NCBI GenBank assembly: GCA_029783825.1
Contig: JAREIK010000691.1
Span: 293,933-357,932, forward strand
From: Sapria himalayana
Taxonomy: Eukaryota > Streptophyta > Magnoliopsida > Malpighiales > Rafflesiaceae
DNA length: 64,000 nucleotides
Reading direction: 5' to 3'
Shown: positions 1 through 13,849 of the stretch, piece by piece
Layout: every line of letters begins with the position of its first letter
Numbering within the stretch: position 1 is the stretch's first letter
Notes under the pieces: model-generated
Database searches by the model: none
Told to the model about the DNA's origin: nothing
The model's input: the letters and a program-made list of their open reading frames with translations, nothing else
Made by a program: the position numbers and the translations under genes

Positions 1-371
1 ACAAATTGTTAGACAAATAGATAGATAAATATATAAAATGATATATAGATATACACATAGATATATAGATATATGATAGATAAATAAATATATAGATAAA
101 TAGATAGACAAATGATTAAATAGATAGATTAACAAATAAATAGATAGATAGATAGATAGACAAATATAAAGGTAGATAGATAGATAGATAGATACAGAGA
201 TAGATAGAAAGTTAGATAAACAAATAGATAGATAAATAGATAGACATATAGATAGATTGATACATAGTCAGATAGATAGATATATTGACACATATATAGA
301 TTGATAGAAAGATAGATAGATTTGTAGATATATAGACAAATAAATAGACATATAGATAAACAAATATATAG
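1..371. repeat. GATA/TAGA tetranucleotide array
   Basis: Imperfect tandem TAGA (GATA) repeats with interspersed ACAAA and TATA variants. The motif acaaattgtta occurs at the very start and recurs at 1276-1286 and 35725-35735. No gene is present; open frames on the minus strand are an artefact of a 4-bp repeat read as a 4-residue Y-L-S-I cycle. Confidence 0.95.
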
Positions 372-822
372 AGCTATAAAATGGGGTGGGTTGGGCTAGG
401 GCCCAGCATGACACGCTTTAGTGGCATTCCTCGGCCCGGCAAGACATGCTACGGTGACGTGTCGGGACCAACACGGGATACTGTAGTTACATGCCCCATC
501 CTATCTTGACAAGCATGGCATGTGGACATGGCATGCATTACAATGTACAGAACATGATCAATAAGAGCCTATGCTCGACAGGCAAAGCTCACAGAGCCTC
601 AAAAGGGTGAAGATGCCCCGTAGTGTGGTGGCATGCCTCCAAAACCCTAATTTTTAAAAAAATTTAAGATTTTGTCCTACATGAACTGAGCTGAATCGAG
701 TGGTTTTCATGTAGTGGTCCCATGCTAGCCAGCCACAGTACTGTGACCATGCCAGGCTAGGCACGACATGATTACTATACCATGTAGTATCTTTCCCACC
801 ACAATAAACATGCCAAGTCATA
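372..822. other. Unclassified GC-richer insert in the GATA array
   Basis: About 450 bp of mixed sequence with near 50% GC interrupts the GATA array. It contains several GGCCCGGC-like and CATGCC/GGCATG motifs that recall the GC-rich ends of the hAT elements further right, but I found no matching terminal repeats or convincing target duplication. No coding region is supported. Confidence 0.5.
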
Positions 823-921
823 TAGATAAATAGATAGACAAATAGATAAAAAGATAGATAGATAGAAATATAGATAAATAGATAAATAGATAAATAGATA
901 AATAGATCGATAGATAGATAA

Positions 922-972
<51 letters not shown>

Positions 973-1283
973 AATAGATAGACATATATATGGATAGATA
1001 GAAAGATAGTTCGAATGATAGATAGAAAGTTAAATAGATAGAAAATAGTTAACAAGATAGATAGATAGAAAAATAGATAGATAGATAGACAGACAAAAAT
1101 ATAGATAGATAGACAGATAGACAGATAGATAGACAAATAGATAGATAGTTAAATAGAGCAATAGATAGACAGATAGATAAAATATAGATAGGCAGATAGA
1201 AAGATAGAAAGAAAGATAAATAGACAAATAGATAGTCAGATAGATTGATAGTTAAATAGATATACAGATATATAAACAAATTG
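823..1283. repeat. GATA/TAGA tetranucleotide array
   Basis: Second block of imperfect TAGA repeats, ending directly at the 5' end of a CACTA element at 1287. The long minus-strand frames here are low-complexity Y/L/S/I translations and not genes. Confidence 0.95.
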
Positions 1284-1286
1284 TTA

Positions 1287-1830
1287 CACTACAAGAAAAT
1301 GTCTATTTAGCTAGGAAAATTTTGCTAGAGGTTAATCCTAGCTAAATAGTGAGAGATTAGCTAGTGAATAGTAAGATATTTTTGATTTTACATTGAAATA
1401 AAAATTTCTGATGGAATAGCGATGGATTAGTTATGGAAATGGTCGATTGAAATTTTTCGTCGCTATTTTTTTTGTAAAATTTCCACGCAATAAAAAGTGA
1501 GAAATTTAACGACAAATTTAACAGTAGATTTTCCTAGCAAATTCTATCCATACATAATCCATCACTAATTTTTTCGTAGATTCCACGATTTGAAAAGCTA
1601 GAAATTTAGCGACAGATTTATCAATGGATTCTCCCTAACTAATTAAATCAAGACAAAATCCATCGCTAAATAATTATATGAATATTTTTTTTCAAGATTT
1701 TATATATAATTGGAAGCAATTATTCCTTTAATATTTATTTTCTCAAAATACATGCATTTAGCAATGGATTTTTCTCTAGCTATATGGCCTAGAGATAATT
1801 TTCATCGCTAATTTTTAATAATTTATTTTT
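1287..1830 (+). repeat. 5' TIR and subterminal repeats of outer CACTA
   Basis: After the TIR come scattered direct and inverted copies of motifs such as tagctagg, gcgacagattta and atccatcgctaa. Such subterminal clusters are the transposase-binding regions in En/Spm elements. The same motif set borders the inner CACTA. Confidence 0.75.
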
Positions 1831-2616
1831 TTAGCATTATTTAATTTAATATTTTATGTAATTTGCTATATTAATAGTATGTCATGGTCTATAGATGAGC
1901 GATCATTGAAAGACACAATCTCCTTATATAATTATAAAAATATGATATATAAATAACAAATTTCATAAATATATAAAAAAGATGAATATAAATTTATATT
2001 AAATAAGACTAAAATAAATATTATTTTGGTTATAAATAATTAAAAAATTATACAAAATATTTTTATGAAATTTTTAATTATGATATTTAAATATTTGTAT
2101 TAAAAAACATTATATAATTTATTATATAATTATAATAATTTTGAAAATATTATAATTAATAAATTATTACTAATAAAAAGCTATAATAAATAATTATTTG
2201 ATTAAATAAAAAAAATTTATACAAATTTATGAGTTAACAAATAAACAAGTAAATATTAATATTCTTCCTATAATCTTAAAATATTTTTATGAGTATAGGA
2301 ATCTTTTAAAAAAATAATGATGAAAAGATTTGAAAATTTTGATTTATTAAAAAATGTCAAAATTTTAATAAAATTTTAAAAAATATAAATTGATATTTAA
2401 AGATTATTACATAGATGTTTTAATTAAATCAAAAAAAATTGATGATTTAAAATATAAATATCTTAGTGTGGTTATTAAATTAACACTTCAAAGATTCAAA
2501 TTTATAATGACTAAAAGATTCAAATTTATAATGACTAAAAGATTCAAATTTTATGTCTTTATAATTATTTAATATTATATTAATAAAAAATAATTTGAAT
2601 TCTTAAAAATTTATAA

Positions 2617-2651
<35 letters not shown>

Positions 2652-2870
2652 TACTTTATTATTATATAATATTATTTTATTTACTTAAGTAATAATATCA
2701 TTTATTTTTAAATAAAATTCTATTTCTTTTTTTTATTTAAATTATTTATTTTTTATAATTTTAGTTTACTTTTATATTTTTGTCTTTTTATTTTTTATAT
2801 ATTTACATCTAATTTTTTATTTATAGTTTCCCTGAAAAAAAAAATGCTACGGCATTAATCACTTAAACTT
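1831..2870. other. AT-rich 5' interior of outer CACTA, no gene
   Basis: Extremely AT-rich. A 24-bp unit (aaagattcaaatttataatg...) is repeated about three times at 2490-2550, and a (TA)n run lies at about 2619-2648. The stretch is colinear with 16440-17290 of the inner CACTA: both carry tctatagatgagc followed by a gaaaga motif, and both end with gaattcttaaaaatttataacc. No coding evidence. Confidence 0.65.
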
Positions 2871-4159
2871 TGTTATATCTTTCAAGTTTCAACGACGAAG
2901 AGAGGAGAAACGAAATGGACTACTAGAGCAACCTACAAAATCTACCTCTTCTCTTTTTTTTATGGCTAAATATTTGATTTGGATATTCCAACACTACCAA
3001 TCTTGTGGGAGTGATAGATGGGGCACAAGGTAAGTCTTAGAGAACAAGAACAACACAAACACGAATGTTTACATGGCAGAATCAACGTATAACAAGTTTC
3101 TTTATTGTAATTTCTGCATTATTCTTGATTCTGATCATGAGTGTCATGGCAAGATGGTTGAGCTTCAGTACCCACATTGTTCCGTATTGTTGCTGCTATG
3201 CAAACCAAGTTTTCACCTTTTGCTCCAGCTAACTATTCAAATCCTGTGTTTCCCCAATCTCTTCATTCTTGGTTGTAATTTTCATCTTCTTTATATGATT
3301 TATCTATTGAAGGATTCTTTCCACCAGCCTTTTCCACTTGTTCCTTGTTTCAACCTGCAGTTTCCTCAATTTGAGTTGAAGAAGAAGATCAAATTGAACT
3401 TGATACTCATCAATTAACATTATTGTATCATCATCTGGGAATGACATGACAACACTAGGTCATCCCGGTCCTCCTCTTTGTAATGAAGGACCTAAGCTCG
3501 ATAATCTCAACAATGTTTACAACCGAGAATGTCCAACATTTTGCCTCGATCTGCTCTTCAATTTTTATTTGATCTAGATCAAGATTTTCTTTCGCATATG
3601 TGTTTGCCATCCTTTGTTCCATCTTCTTTTTGGGATTTTGATTTGTCATTTCTCTGGGAATTACTAGCAACCCATGTTGATCTTCTCTTCTTCCCGAACA
3701 CCAAAATCAATATGTTCTTCAATCTAATTTTCTAAATCTACTTCTTATTGTTACCAGGTAATATTGTCATTGCTCTTCGCCTACAAAATACTATATACAA
3801 ATCTCTGTCTATCTCAATTTGATTACCACAATAGAAGTTTAGTTTTTCTATAATATTTAGGTTTGATTTTGTTTTATTTTCCACGAATTTTTCTTCTTTT
3901 TTCTTCTATTTTCATATCACTTATATTATCTTGACTCTACACAATTAATGAAACAATAAATGGTTAGTGTAAACTTTGTTGTTTTACTATTTTATTTTTT
4001 TAGGGTTTTACGGATTTCAAATACTAAATATTTGCATGATTTTTTATGCCTTTGTAACTTAAGAAAGAAAATATGCTTAGTGTTTTCTACTTCTATAACT
4101 AAAGAAAAAACAAACTTAATGCTTATAGGTTCTATTTTTGTTGTCTCCATAAATCTTAT
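2871..4159. other. Unrecognised sequence, less AT-rich
   Basis: Composition between 2870 and 3780 is closer to genic DNA than its surroundings. Short open frames on both strands (for example 3073-3417 plus and 3455-3670 minus) do not resemble a family I can name. On the minus strand the translation is rich in K, E and Q and could be a broken coiled-coil gene captured by the element, but this is a guess. From 3780 to 4159 I see nothing. Confidence 0.3.
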
Positions 4160-5114
4160 AAATAGATAACATTATATATAAACTTATATACATTTATATA
4201 ATCGTATGACATTATATATAAATGTCTATCCTTTAATATATATAAATGTATTTCATTATATATAAACATTGATATGTTTATATAAACATATAATGTATTA
4301 TATAAATATTTATACATATGTATTAATGTTTATTAATATCTATACCGCATTTACATAAAACTATCCATTTATATAATTTTTTATATAATAATTATATAAC
4401 ATATAAAATGTTTATAAATTTTTGTAAACATTTATATAACATATTAATTTTTATATAAATATATAATATTTATAATGTTAATATATATGTGATATATATA
4501 CTATATAATATTTATAAAAGTTTAAATATATATAATTATATTTATGTAACATTTATAAAAATATATTAAAGACAAATATTTTATCTAAACACTTGTATAA
4601 TTATATAATCATATGCCATTATATATAAAAGTATTTATAACTATATTTATAATTATGTAAACTATTTTTATAACTATATTTATAAATATACATAACTATT
4701 TTTTAACTATATAAAAATATTTATAACTATATGTATAATTCTATATAATTATATTTATAACAAAATATACTATATGTATATAAATATATAACTATATATA
4801 ATTGTATTTTTTTATATGTATAACTATAAAAATATTATATATAACTATATCTTTGACTACATATACATTTATAACTATATGTGTATAACTATATAAAAAA
4901 ATATATATAACTATGTAATGCTATATGTAATTAAATATAACTATTTTTTTAACAATGTATACATATATGTATTCATATAATAAAATCTATATATTTGTTT
5001 ATAATATTGTATACATTTATTTATAACTACTTATACCTACATGTTTGAAAATATCTATATATAACTATATGTTTAACTATATATAACTCTATTTTCAAAT
5101 ATATATACTATAGT
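4160..5114 (+). repeat. AT-rich satellite, diverged units
   Basis: Sequence built from actatatgtataac-like words, a degenerate section of the ~550-bp tandem repeat that continues at 6036. No gene. Confidence 0.7.
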
Positions 5115-6050
<936 letters not shown>

Positions 6051-8090
6051 CTATAAATAATTATCTTTGACTATATGTATAACTATAAATATATTATACA
6101 TAACTATATATAAAAATATAATTAACAACATATATTTAATATACATTTTATATATTAGTATATATAAATGTATTTTACTATATCTATACCTATACATAAC
6201 TATATGTATAAATATATAAAATTACATGAAAAAATATGTATACATACATGTATAAATATAAGTATAACTATATGTGTAACTATATGTATAGCCATATATA
6301 ACTATATTTATAATTACATGTATAACAACATACAACATTATGTTTAATTATATGTGTATAACTATATATAAATTTTTTTATAACTATGTAACACTTTATA
6401 TAATTAAATATAACTATATTTGTAACTATGTATACATATACATATATGTAAATCTTTATATTTGTTTATAACTTTGTATACATTAATGTATAACTACTTA
6501 TAACTACTTGTATGAATATATCTTTATATATCTATATGTTTAACTATATATAACTCTATTTTTAACTGTATTTATTATAGGTATAAAAACATATAACTAT
6601 AAATAATTGTAATAGACTACATGTATAACTATAAAAACATTATACATAACTATATTTAAAATTATAATTAACAACATATATTTAAAATACATTTTTATAT
6701 ATTAGTATATAAAAATGTCTGTTACCATATCTATACCTATAGATTACTATATGTATACATATATAAAATTATATGAATAAATATATATACTTACATGAAA
6801 AATATAAGTATAACTATATGTGTACATATATGTATAATCACATGCAATTATATTTATAATTACAAATACAACAACATACAACATTATGTTTAACTACATG
6901 TGTATAACTATATATAAATAATTGTATTACTATGTAACACTCTATATAATTAAATATAACTTTATTTGTAATTATGTATACATATATATATAATTATACA
7001 CACATATATGTAAATCTATATTTTTTTTTATGACTTTGTATACATTTATGTATAACTACTTATAACTACTTGTATTAATATATCTATATATAACTATATG
7101 TTTAAATAGAAATAACTTTATTTTTAAATATATATACTAAAGGTATAAAAATGTAAAACTATAAATAATTGTATTTGACTACATTTATAACTATAAAAAC
7201 ATTATACATAACTATATTTAAAAATATAATTAACAACATATATTTAATATACATTTTTTATATTAATATATATAAATGTATTTTGCCATATCTATACCTA
7301 TAGATAACTATAAGTATACATATATAAAATTATTGAAAAAATATATATACCTACATGTATAAATTTAAGTATAACTATATAAGTAATTATATGTATAACC
7401 ACATGTAACAATATTTATAATTATATGTATAACAACATACAATATTATGTTTAACTACATGTGTATAACTATATATAAATATTTTTAATACTATGTAATA
7501 GTTTATATAATTAAATATAACTATATTTGTAACTATGTATACATATATTTATATATATACATATATATAAATCTATATATTTGTTTATATCTTTGTATAT
7601 ATTTATGTATAACTACTTATAGCTACTTGTCTGATTATATCTATATATAACTATATGTTTAACTATATATAACTTTATTTTTAACTATAGATACAAATGT
7701 ATAAGAACATATAACTATAAATAATTGTCCTTGACTATATGTATATCTATAAAAATATTATACATAACTATATTTAAATATATAATTAACAACATATATT
7801 TAATATATATATTTATATATTAGTATATAAAAATGTAATTTACTATATCTATACCTATACATAACTATATGTATAAATATATAAAATTATATGAAAAAAT
7901 ATATATACCTACATGTATAATTACAAGTATAACTATATGTGTAACTATATGTATAACCACATGTAACTATATTTATAACTACATGTATAACAACATACAA
8001 TAATATGTTTAGCTATATGTGTAGAACTATTTATATATATTTGTATAACTATATAAAACTCTATATAATTTAATATAACTAAATGAGGCA
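6051..8090 (+). repeat. ~550-bp AT-rich satellite, about 3.7 units
   Basis: Tandem units start with (a)ggtataa(g/a)aacatataactataaataatt at about 6034, 6580, 7140 and 7695, a spacing of 545-560 bp. Each unit holds the same ordered words, including aacaacatatatttaa and caacatacaacattatg. Related blocks lie at 20230-21150 (same strand) and 58960-60560 (opposite strand). No gene. Confidence 0.85.
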
Positions 8091-9390
8091 TGATTTCTTA
8101 TCCTGACAATTTTTTAGTAGCTTGTAGAGGTTAAACTTGCAACCACCAAGGAGGCTCACATTTATCTTAAGAATGAGTGTATCGAGCTTTTTGTTTTTGA
8201 TGTGTAAATATATATATACATGTATACATACATTTAATTGATGTATATATATATATATATTTAATATAAATATAATATATATATATATATATATATTTTT
8301 TGTGTAGATATATATATTTTATTGAACACATGTGGAATAATGTTATAAAATATCGATTAATTACCAAGCTCATTAAAATTCATTGAAAAAAAACTGAGAC
8401 ATGAATATTAACAAACATATCAAGCATCATTGAACTTCATTGAATTTTAATTTAAACCATTTATTCATATTAATAAATTTGATACATTAAAAAAAATTGT
8501 ATTAAATAAAATTAAATAAAATCATCAATATATCTAGAATAAAATTGTATATCTTCATAAAGCATCAAAACACTTTGTTTTTTTTATTCTAATTTAATTT
8601 TGAGTATTATCAAACTTTATTACAAATTAATGAAAGTTGTTAAAATATTATCAAATGCTTATTTAAATATTATTGTAAATCATTGTAATACAATAACAAT
8701 ATTATTTTATCATATGCTTTACAACAATATTATTGTAAAGCATTGGATCTCCATTCTATTAATTTATTCTTTATTTTTTATTTTAATATTCAAATATTAA
8801 GTTGAATCATAGTAAAAATTATGCTATTTGAAGCTAAACGATCAAAATCATTGGTGCAAGCACATGGAGAGGAGAAGAAACTTTCTAAGAAAGCTACACG
8901 GTAGCATGGTGCTACTCAGAGTGGCGAGGCAGAGCAACCGCCTTGTAGGCCTTGGGACCGGGAAAGAATTTTGGTTGTAGAAATATAGGGTTCAAACTTT
9001 GATGCGCCAAGCATGGCTCGTGGCTTGTCTTCAAGGTCTTCCTCTTAGAGTTTTTAGATATATTTTCAAAAATTTAAATAATATTAACATTTCTTATTAA
9101 TGTTGATGGTGATCTTTTGTGCCTTCATTGTGAAGTATAAATGGGATAATACTTTACCTGCTATTCTATATCTATATCTATACCTGGTGTTCTATATCTA
9201 TAAGACATCCATATATACTACAGTGTATATGTTTATATACTATAGTATATATGTACATATATACTCAGTATATGTTCATATACACTACAGTATTATATGT
9301 ATATATAATGTATATAACTATCTTATTGATGAGCATGATGTTTGTGATATTGCTTATGTTTTGCTGGGTGTCATGTTCTCTACTTTATCA
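8091..9390. other. No recognisable gene; (TA)n and palindromic TATAC block
   Basis: There is a (TA)n-rich stretch at 8240-8320, AT-rich unique sequence to 8830, and about 200 bp of more balanced sequence at 8830-9050 that I do not recognise. At 9170-9312 is a block of alternating tatac/gtata words with the 8-mer ctatagta and its inverse, like the blocks that border the trinucleotide repeats at 28.7 to 33.6 kb. Confidence 0.5.
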
Positions 9391-9940
9391 ATTGATATTA
9401 GAGGTGTCAAACGGGCCGGCCCAGCACGGCACGGCCCGTTTTTCACGTGCCCAGCCGTGCTGCCGTGCCGTGCCGGGCACGGCACGGCACGGTTTTTTAA
9501 ATTCGGGCACGGCACGGCCCGTGGGCACGGCACGGCCCGTGGGCACGGCAAGGCCGTGCCGTGCCGTGCCGGCCCGCTCGGGCACGGGCGCACGGCAAGG
9601 CAGGGCAGGCGGGGCGGGGCGGGTCGGGTCTGTTTGGACCCGACCCGTGGTCTTTTTACCGGGGGCGGGGCCCGGTTGGGTCACGAGTCACGACTCAGGC
9701 ACGCGGGCCGGCGTGCCGTGCCAAGGCACGAGCCGTGCCGGGCCAGGCATGAGCCGTGCCGGGCCAGGCACGGCTAGGCTCGTGCCAGGCACGGCACGGC
9801 TCGTGCCGGGCACGGCCCGTGCCGGGCACGGGCACGTTTTTTTATCGTGCCGGGCCGGCCCAGGCACGGCCGAACCGTGCCGTGCCTCGTGCCGGGCCGG
9901 GCCGGCCCGGCCCGGCCCGTTTGACACCTCTAATTGATAT
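9391..9940 (-). mobile_element. Non-autonomous GC-rich hAT element
   Basis: A 534-bp element (9399-9932) with terminal repeats beginning tagaggtgtcaaacgggcc on both ends, flanked by a perfect 8-bp target duplication attgatat (9391-9398, 9933-9940). The 8-bp duplication and TIR mark it as hAT. It is strongly GC-rich, built from cggcacggc and cgtgccggg words, in an AT-rich window. An internal hairpin gggtcgggtc/gacccgaccc (9621-9646) followed by tctttttacc matches, in reverse orientation, the hairpin region of the larger hAT at 11175-11221. It is therefore a deletion derivative of that family. The GC-rich open frames within it are not genes. Confidence 0.92.
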
Positions 9941-10891
9941 GTTGTTCTATTGATAGCTTTTTGGAGGAAGAATTATCATTTCTTACACATTGAGGCATGC
10001 CTGGCACACACAGGTAAACTTTGAGAGTGCTATAGAGGTTATACATCCTGTGAGTTTCCCTAATAAAAATAACATGTTATATAAGAGCACTTTTTGTATG
10101 AGGTTATTCATCAAGTGTATTATATTTATTTTATGTTGTGTAAATTTATGTTTTACATGGTATCAAAAGTGATCCTAGGGAAAGAAAAACTCTAGCGGGG
10201 GTGTTCGGAAAGAGATGAAAACCCCTAGAAGGAGTGCATACATTGTGCACTTGCTAAAATGATTACCCACACATTGTGTGCTATGCAAATCATTGCATGC
10301 TCACTGTATGTTATCAAAACAATCACACTCCCACTGTGTGTTATTAAAATCATTGCTCTCAAGGCTTAGGCCTCGATTCCAACTACTACAATGTCATATG
10401 TGACCCATAGGGGTGGATGTTGAATCTGAATTTTATGAGCCAAATAAGATGCTCTACGACCTCATAAGCAAGCAAAAGGCGAGATTTTGATTTCTTTATG
10501 AGCTTGTAAAAGGCTTGGCATAACATTAAGCTATGAAAGGTTTTGTTTTTTGTTTTTTTTTTCTGTTTTTAATTTGATTTGGTTGCTTGCATAGAGCATA
10601 GACCCTTCTTATCAAGGCAAATCAGATTACATTAGTGACAAACTATTTGCATTGAAACTGGGAAGTTGTGTAGAGAAGCTGGATGGGCTATAATAATGGC
10701 AATGGAGTGCAGATAAGACATCTACTCAAACATCATGATAAGTGATTTGAAAAGCATCCTGATAATGTATATTTTGTATTCTTGTTGATTGAATACATGT
10801 TCTTATGGTTAGAGTAACATTTGTTCATAATAGTATTGAGATAAGATATCAATGATGATGATAATGAGTGGTAAAAAAAAATTTGTATGAA
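9941..10891. other. Unrecognised spacer between two hAT elements
   Basis: No gene recognised. At 10240-10356 an imperfect ~36-bp unit (cactgtgtgttat...aaaatcattgc) is repeated about four times. At 10158-10169 tggtatcaaaag resembles the initiator-Met-tRNA primer-binding site of copia elements (TGGTATCAGAGC), preceded by ttttaca, so a decayed LTR end may be present. No matching second LTR was found. Confidence 0.3.
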
Positions 10892-11175
10892 GTAGTAATT
10901 AGAGGTGTCAAACGTGCCGGCCCGGCCCGGCCCGGCACGAGGCACGGCACGGTTCGGCCGTGCCTGGGCCGGCCCGGCATGTTCTTAAACCGTGCCCGGG
11001 TTAAGTTCATCCCCTGCCGTGCCGTGCCTGGCTCGGCACGCCGGCACGGGTCCATCCCATGCCGGTTCATGCAGGCACGTGTGGCACTGACGGCGTGCCA
11101 CGTGTGGCGTGGGTCGCGTGGCGTGAGTCGTGACCCGTCCGGCCGTTTCCTGCCCCCCCCCCCCCCCCCCCAGTA

Positions 11176-11221
11176 AAAAGACCGCGGGTCGGGTCCAATC
11201 AGACCCGACCCGCGGTCTTTT
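11176..11221. repeat. Perfect 20-bp stem hairpin inside hAT
   Basis: Arms at 11176-11195 (aaaagaccgcgggtcgggtc) and 11202-11221 are exact reverse complements with a 6-nt loop. A related 10-bp-stem version lies in the small hAT at 9621-9646, so the structure is a family feature. Confidence 0.9.
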
Positions 11222-11725
11222 CTGCCGAAACCCGAGTCCCGATCCGAGCAATTCCAACGGCAAAAAAAAAAAAATTCAAACTTCACCGATTTTCAGCCCT
11301 TGGATTCACCTCCAATGGCTATGGGGCAGAATCCAACGGTCCTCGTGATTCTGCCCCTTAAAAATCTTAAAAAAATTCAAAAAAATAATAAAAAAATATC
11401 TTTTTTTATAAAAAAAACATTCTTTAGCCTATAAATTCTACCCCCCTCCCTATAACATTTATGTTTTTCAAAAACATAAAACCTCTCAATACTTTCTCTC
11501 TCTTACATAAACCGTGCATCTCTCTCTCGGGCCTCGTGATTTTGATTTCGGCTTGGATTTTCGTTAAACTCAACTTGAGTTTTGAACATCAGAGCTTCCT
11601 GTGGGCTGCGGTGCACCTTGCACGTGACTGACCTCATTCCTTTTACTGGGTAATATGTTTTACGTTTTTTTGTACTTTCTCTCTCTAAAGCTTCTCTCTC
11701 TAGAAAAAATTATGAAAAATAAAAA

Positions 11726-13849
11726 ATGATAAATATACCTGACATGTATTTAAATTTGGAAAATGAAAATGTTAGTGTTACATAGACGTCTGTGGCTCCT
11801 AAAACTTTGGTTTCTCCTGTCGTCTCAACCCAAAGTTCTAAAAAACAAAAAACTAGGAGGACTTCTCTAGTTTGGACACATTTTAAAATCATACCACAAG
11901 TAAATGTTAGGGGTGAGGAACTTGAAATGGCACAGTGCAATTATTGTATGAGACTTTTAACATGCAAGAGTACATGTGAGACTCGGCACCTCAAGAGGCA
12001 TGTTGAAATATGCTCCAAAAAACATGGACACTTAGATCCTAGGCAAACCCAACTTGGCACTACATTTTTTGTGACTGGATCGAGTTCAGTCTCAAAGTTT
12101 ACTCCCTTCGTATACTCCAGTGAGTTGGGTAGGGACGGCATGGCCAGGCTCATCACATTGATGGGTCTTCCGATCAGATTTTCGGAAGATCCGAGGGTAG
12201 TGCACATCATGCAGACTTATTTTCAGCCATCCTATCATAGGATTCCTAGGTCCACATCTAGGAGTGACATACTAAAGATATATAAGTTAGAAAAACTAAA
12301 AATAATTAAGCAATTTTTGGCATATAGTGGAGTGGTGTCCGTGACGTCCGATATATGGACATGTCACGATGATTCTTCTTATGCATGTCTCACGAGTCAC
12401 TATGTAGATTCTAACTAGACAATCAATAAAAAAATATTAGGATTCACTAAGATTCTTCATCCTCATGATGGCCCGGCAATTTTTGAGTGTATGATGAAAA
12501 TATTTAGGGAATATAAAATTCAAAATAAAATTTTTAGTGTCACTTTCGATAATGCTGCGAATAATAGAGTAGCGATCAATATGTTTGTTAGGAATATTAG
12601 AGATGCACCATTAGGAAAGATCTTTCATGTCAGATGCATGTATCATGTTATTAACCTGATAGTTCAAGCGGGTATGAAGGTCTGTTCCCCCGCGTTGAAA
12701 AATATACGCAATGCACTCAAGTATATTCGCACTCCTCGCAGACTATAAGAGTTTGGTAATCTCTATTTGTCTGCGAATCTTAAGAAGAAGAAATTCCAAT
12801 CAGATGTGAGACATCGTTGGAATTACACATACTTGATGTTGGAATCATGTGTTGGATACGAACACGTGATATCCGACTACGTCAATAGTAAGAGTGGCGA
12901 ACTTATTATTGACGACACTAACTGGGCTTCAGGAATTTCATTTATGAAATTACTGAAGATATTTTATGACACGACGAACATGTGTTCGTCGGTTTATACG
13001 CCCACCACTTGCATTGCACTCCGTTGCATATGCAACATTAGTAGCATGTTTAGGAAGTATCGAGCGGACCCGATGCTTAGCCATATGGTTGCAGAGATAG
13101 AGACCAAGTACCTGAAGTACTGGTCCACCATTCCATCTCTTTATTGCCTCGCATCATGCATGGACCCTAGGACTAAGGTGGAAGGGGTTGAAAACACCCT
13201 GACTTTCATTTCCTCGTGCATGAACCTGGAAGAGCCACCTGAAGGGTTCATTTACGAGAAGTTGATAGACCTATTCACATACTACGATACTAGGTATGGT
13301 GGTGGTGGTAGTGAGACTGTGATTACGGACACTGATACCTTGTTCGGAGATGACGATTATTCCATTAACCTAGCGAGGGGGAAACATAGGGGTGGACCAT
13401 CACATAGGAGCGAGCTGTCTCGGTACTTAGATACCGATTACTGCTCAATCCTATCACCTTCTAATAATAAGAATCTTGATTTATTACAGTGGTGGAAATC
13501 ATATGAGCCCACCTATCCCGTGCTATCTAGGATGGCACGGGATCTACTGACTCCTCCAGTGTCGAGCGTAGCATCGGAGTCTGCTTTTTCTGTTGTAGTG
13601 AACGTGATTTCGAATAGGAGATCAAGATTACGTCCAGATATGGTTGAGGCCTTGGCATGTTTGAAGGATTGGGAGGAATCAAGATTTAGCATCAGTGATC
13701 ATGCTGAAGCTGGGACTGTGACAGACACTACAGTCGCATCCACATCCACTACGATGGCGGAGGAGCTGATTGCCGATGATGATGATCCATATGATACTAA
13801 TCTTGATGTTGCGGCTGATGATTCTCATTATATGCCGCTTGACGATTGA
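11726..13849 (+). pseudogene. hAT family transposase (BED zinc finger, RICESLEEPER-like)
   Basis: One continuous reading frame of about 707 codons, broken only by TAG at 11783, TAG at 12416 and TAA at 12746. ATG at 11726 is the best start; ATG at 11744 is the alternative. Order of parts: BED-type zinc finger (VWTHFK, CNYC, HLKRHVEIC, codons ~50-100); RNase H-like catalytic core with the first acidic motif TSDIWTC and the second FSVTFDNAANN; the hAT-like RNase-H fold segment DVRHRWNYTYLMLES; and the C-terminal dimerisation region WWKSYEPTYPVLSRMARDLL followed by ASESAFS and LRPDMVEALACLKDW. Comparison with the family suggests the second stop replaces a Trp and the third a Gln. The usual GG(R)V after ASESAFS is altered to VVNV. 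It would have moved this element and its GC-rich relative, but needs stop suppression now. Confidence 0.93.

Noticed and set aside
1..371. CRISPR-like regular repeat arrays
   Set aside because: GATA blocks and CACTA subterminal repeats lack fixed repeats with unique spacers, and the DNA is plant nuclear.
654..1279. Long minus-strand frames rich in Y, L, S and I, also at 34.2-39.1, 44.0-44.2 and 54.9-57.5 kb
   Set aside because: A TATC repeat has a 12-nt coding period without stop codons, so open frames arise automatically. No start context, domain or composition of a real protein.
3073..3735. Possible gene with coiled-coil character on the minus strand
   Set aside because: A weak K/E/Q-rich resemblance only; stops in every frame and no motif specific enough to name a family.
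9100..9953. Frames of up to 228 codons in the small hAT element
   Set aside because: GC-rich repeat words lack stop codons in most frames. The element lies between perfect TSDs and has no transposase motifs.
10158..10169. Copia primer-binding site and LTR end
   Set aside because: Only a 10 of 12 match, with no paired LTR or polypurine tract found, so it is noted in the spacer but not called.
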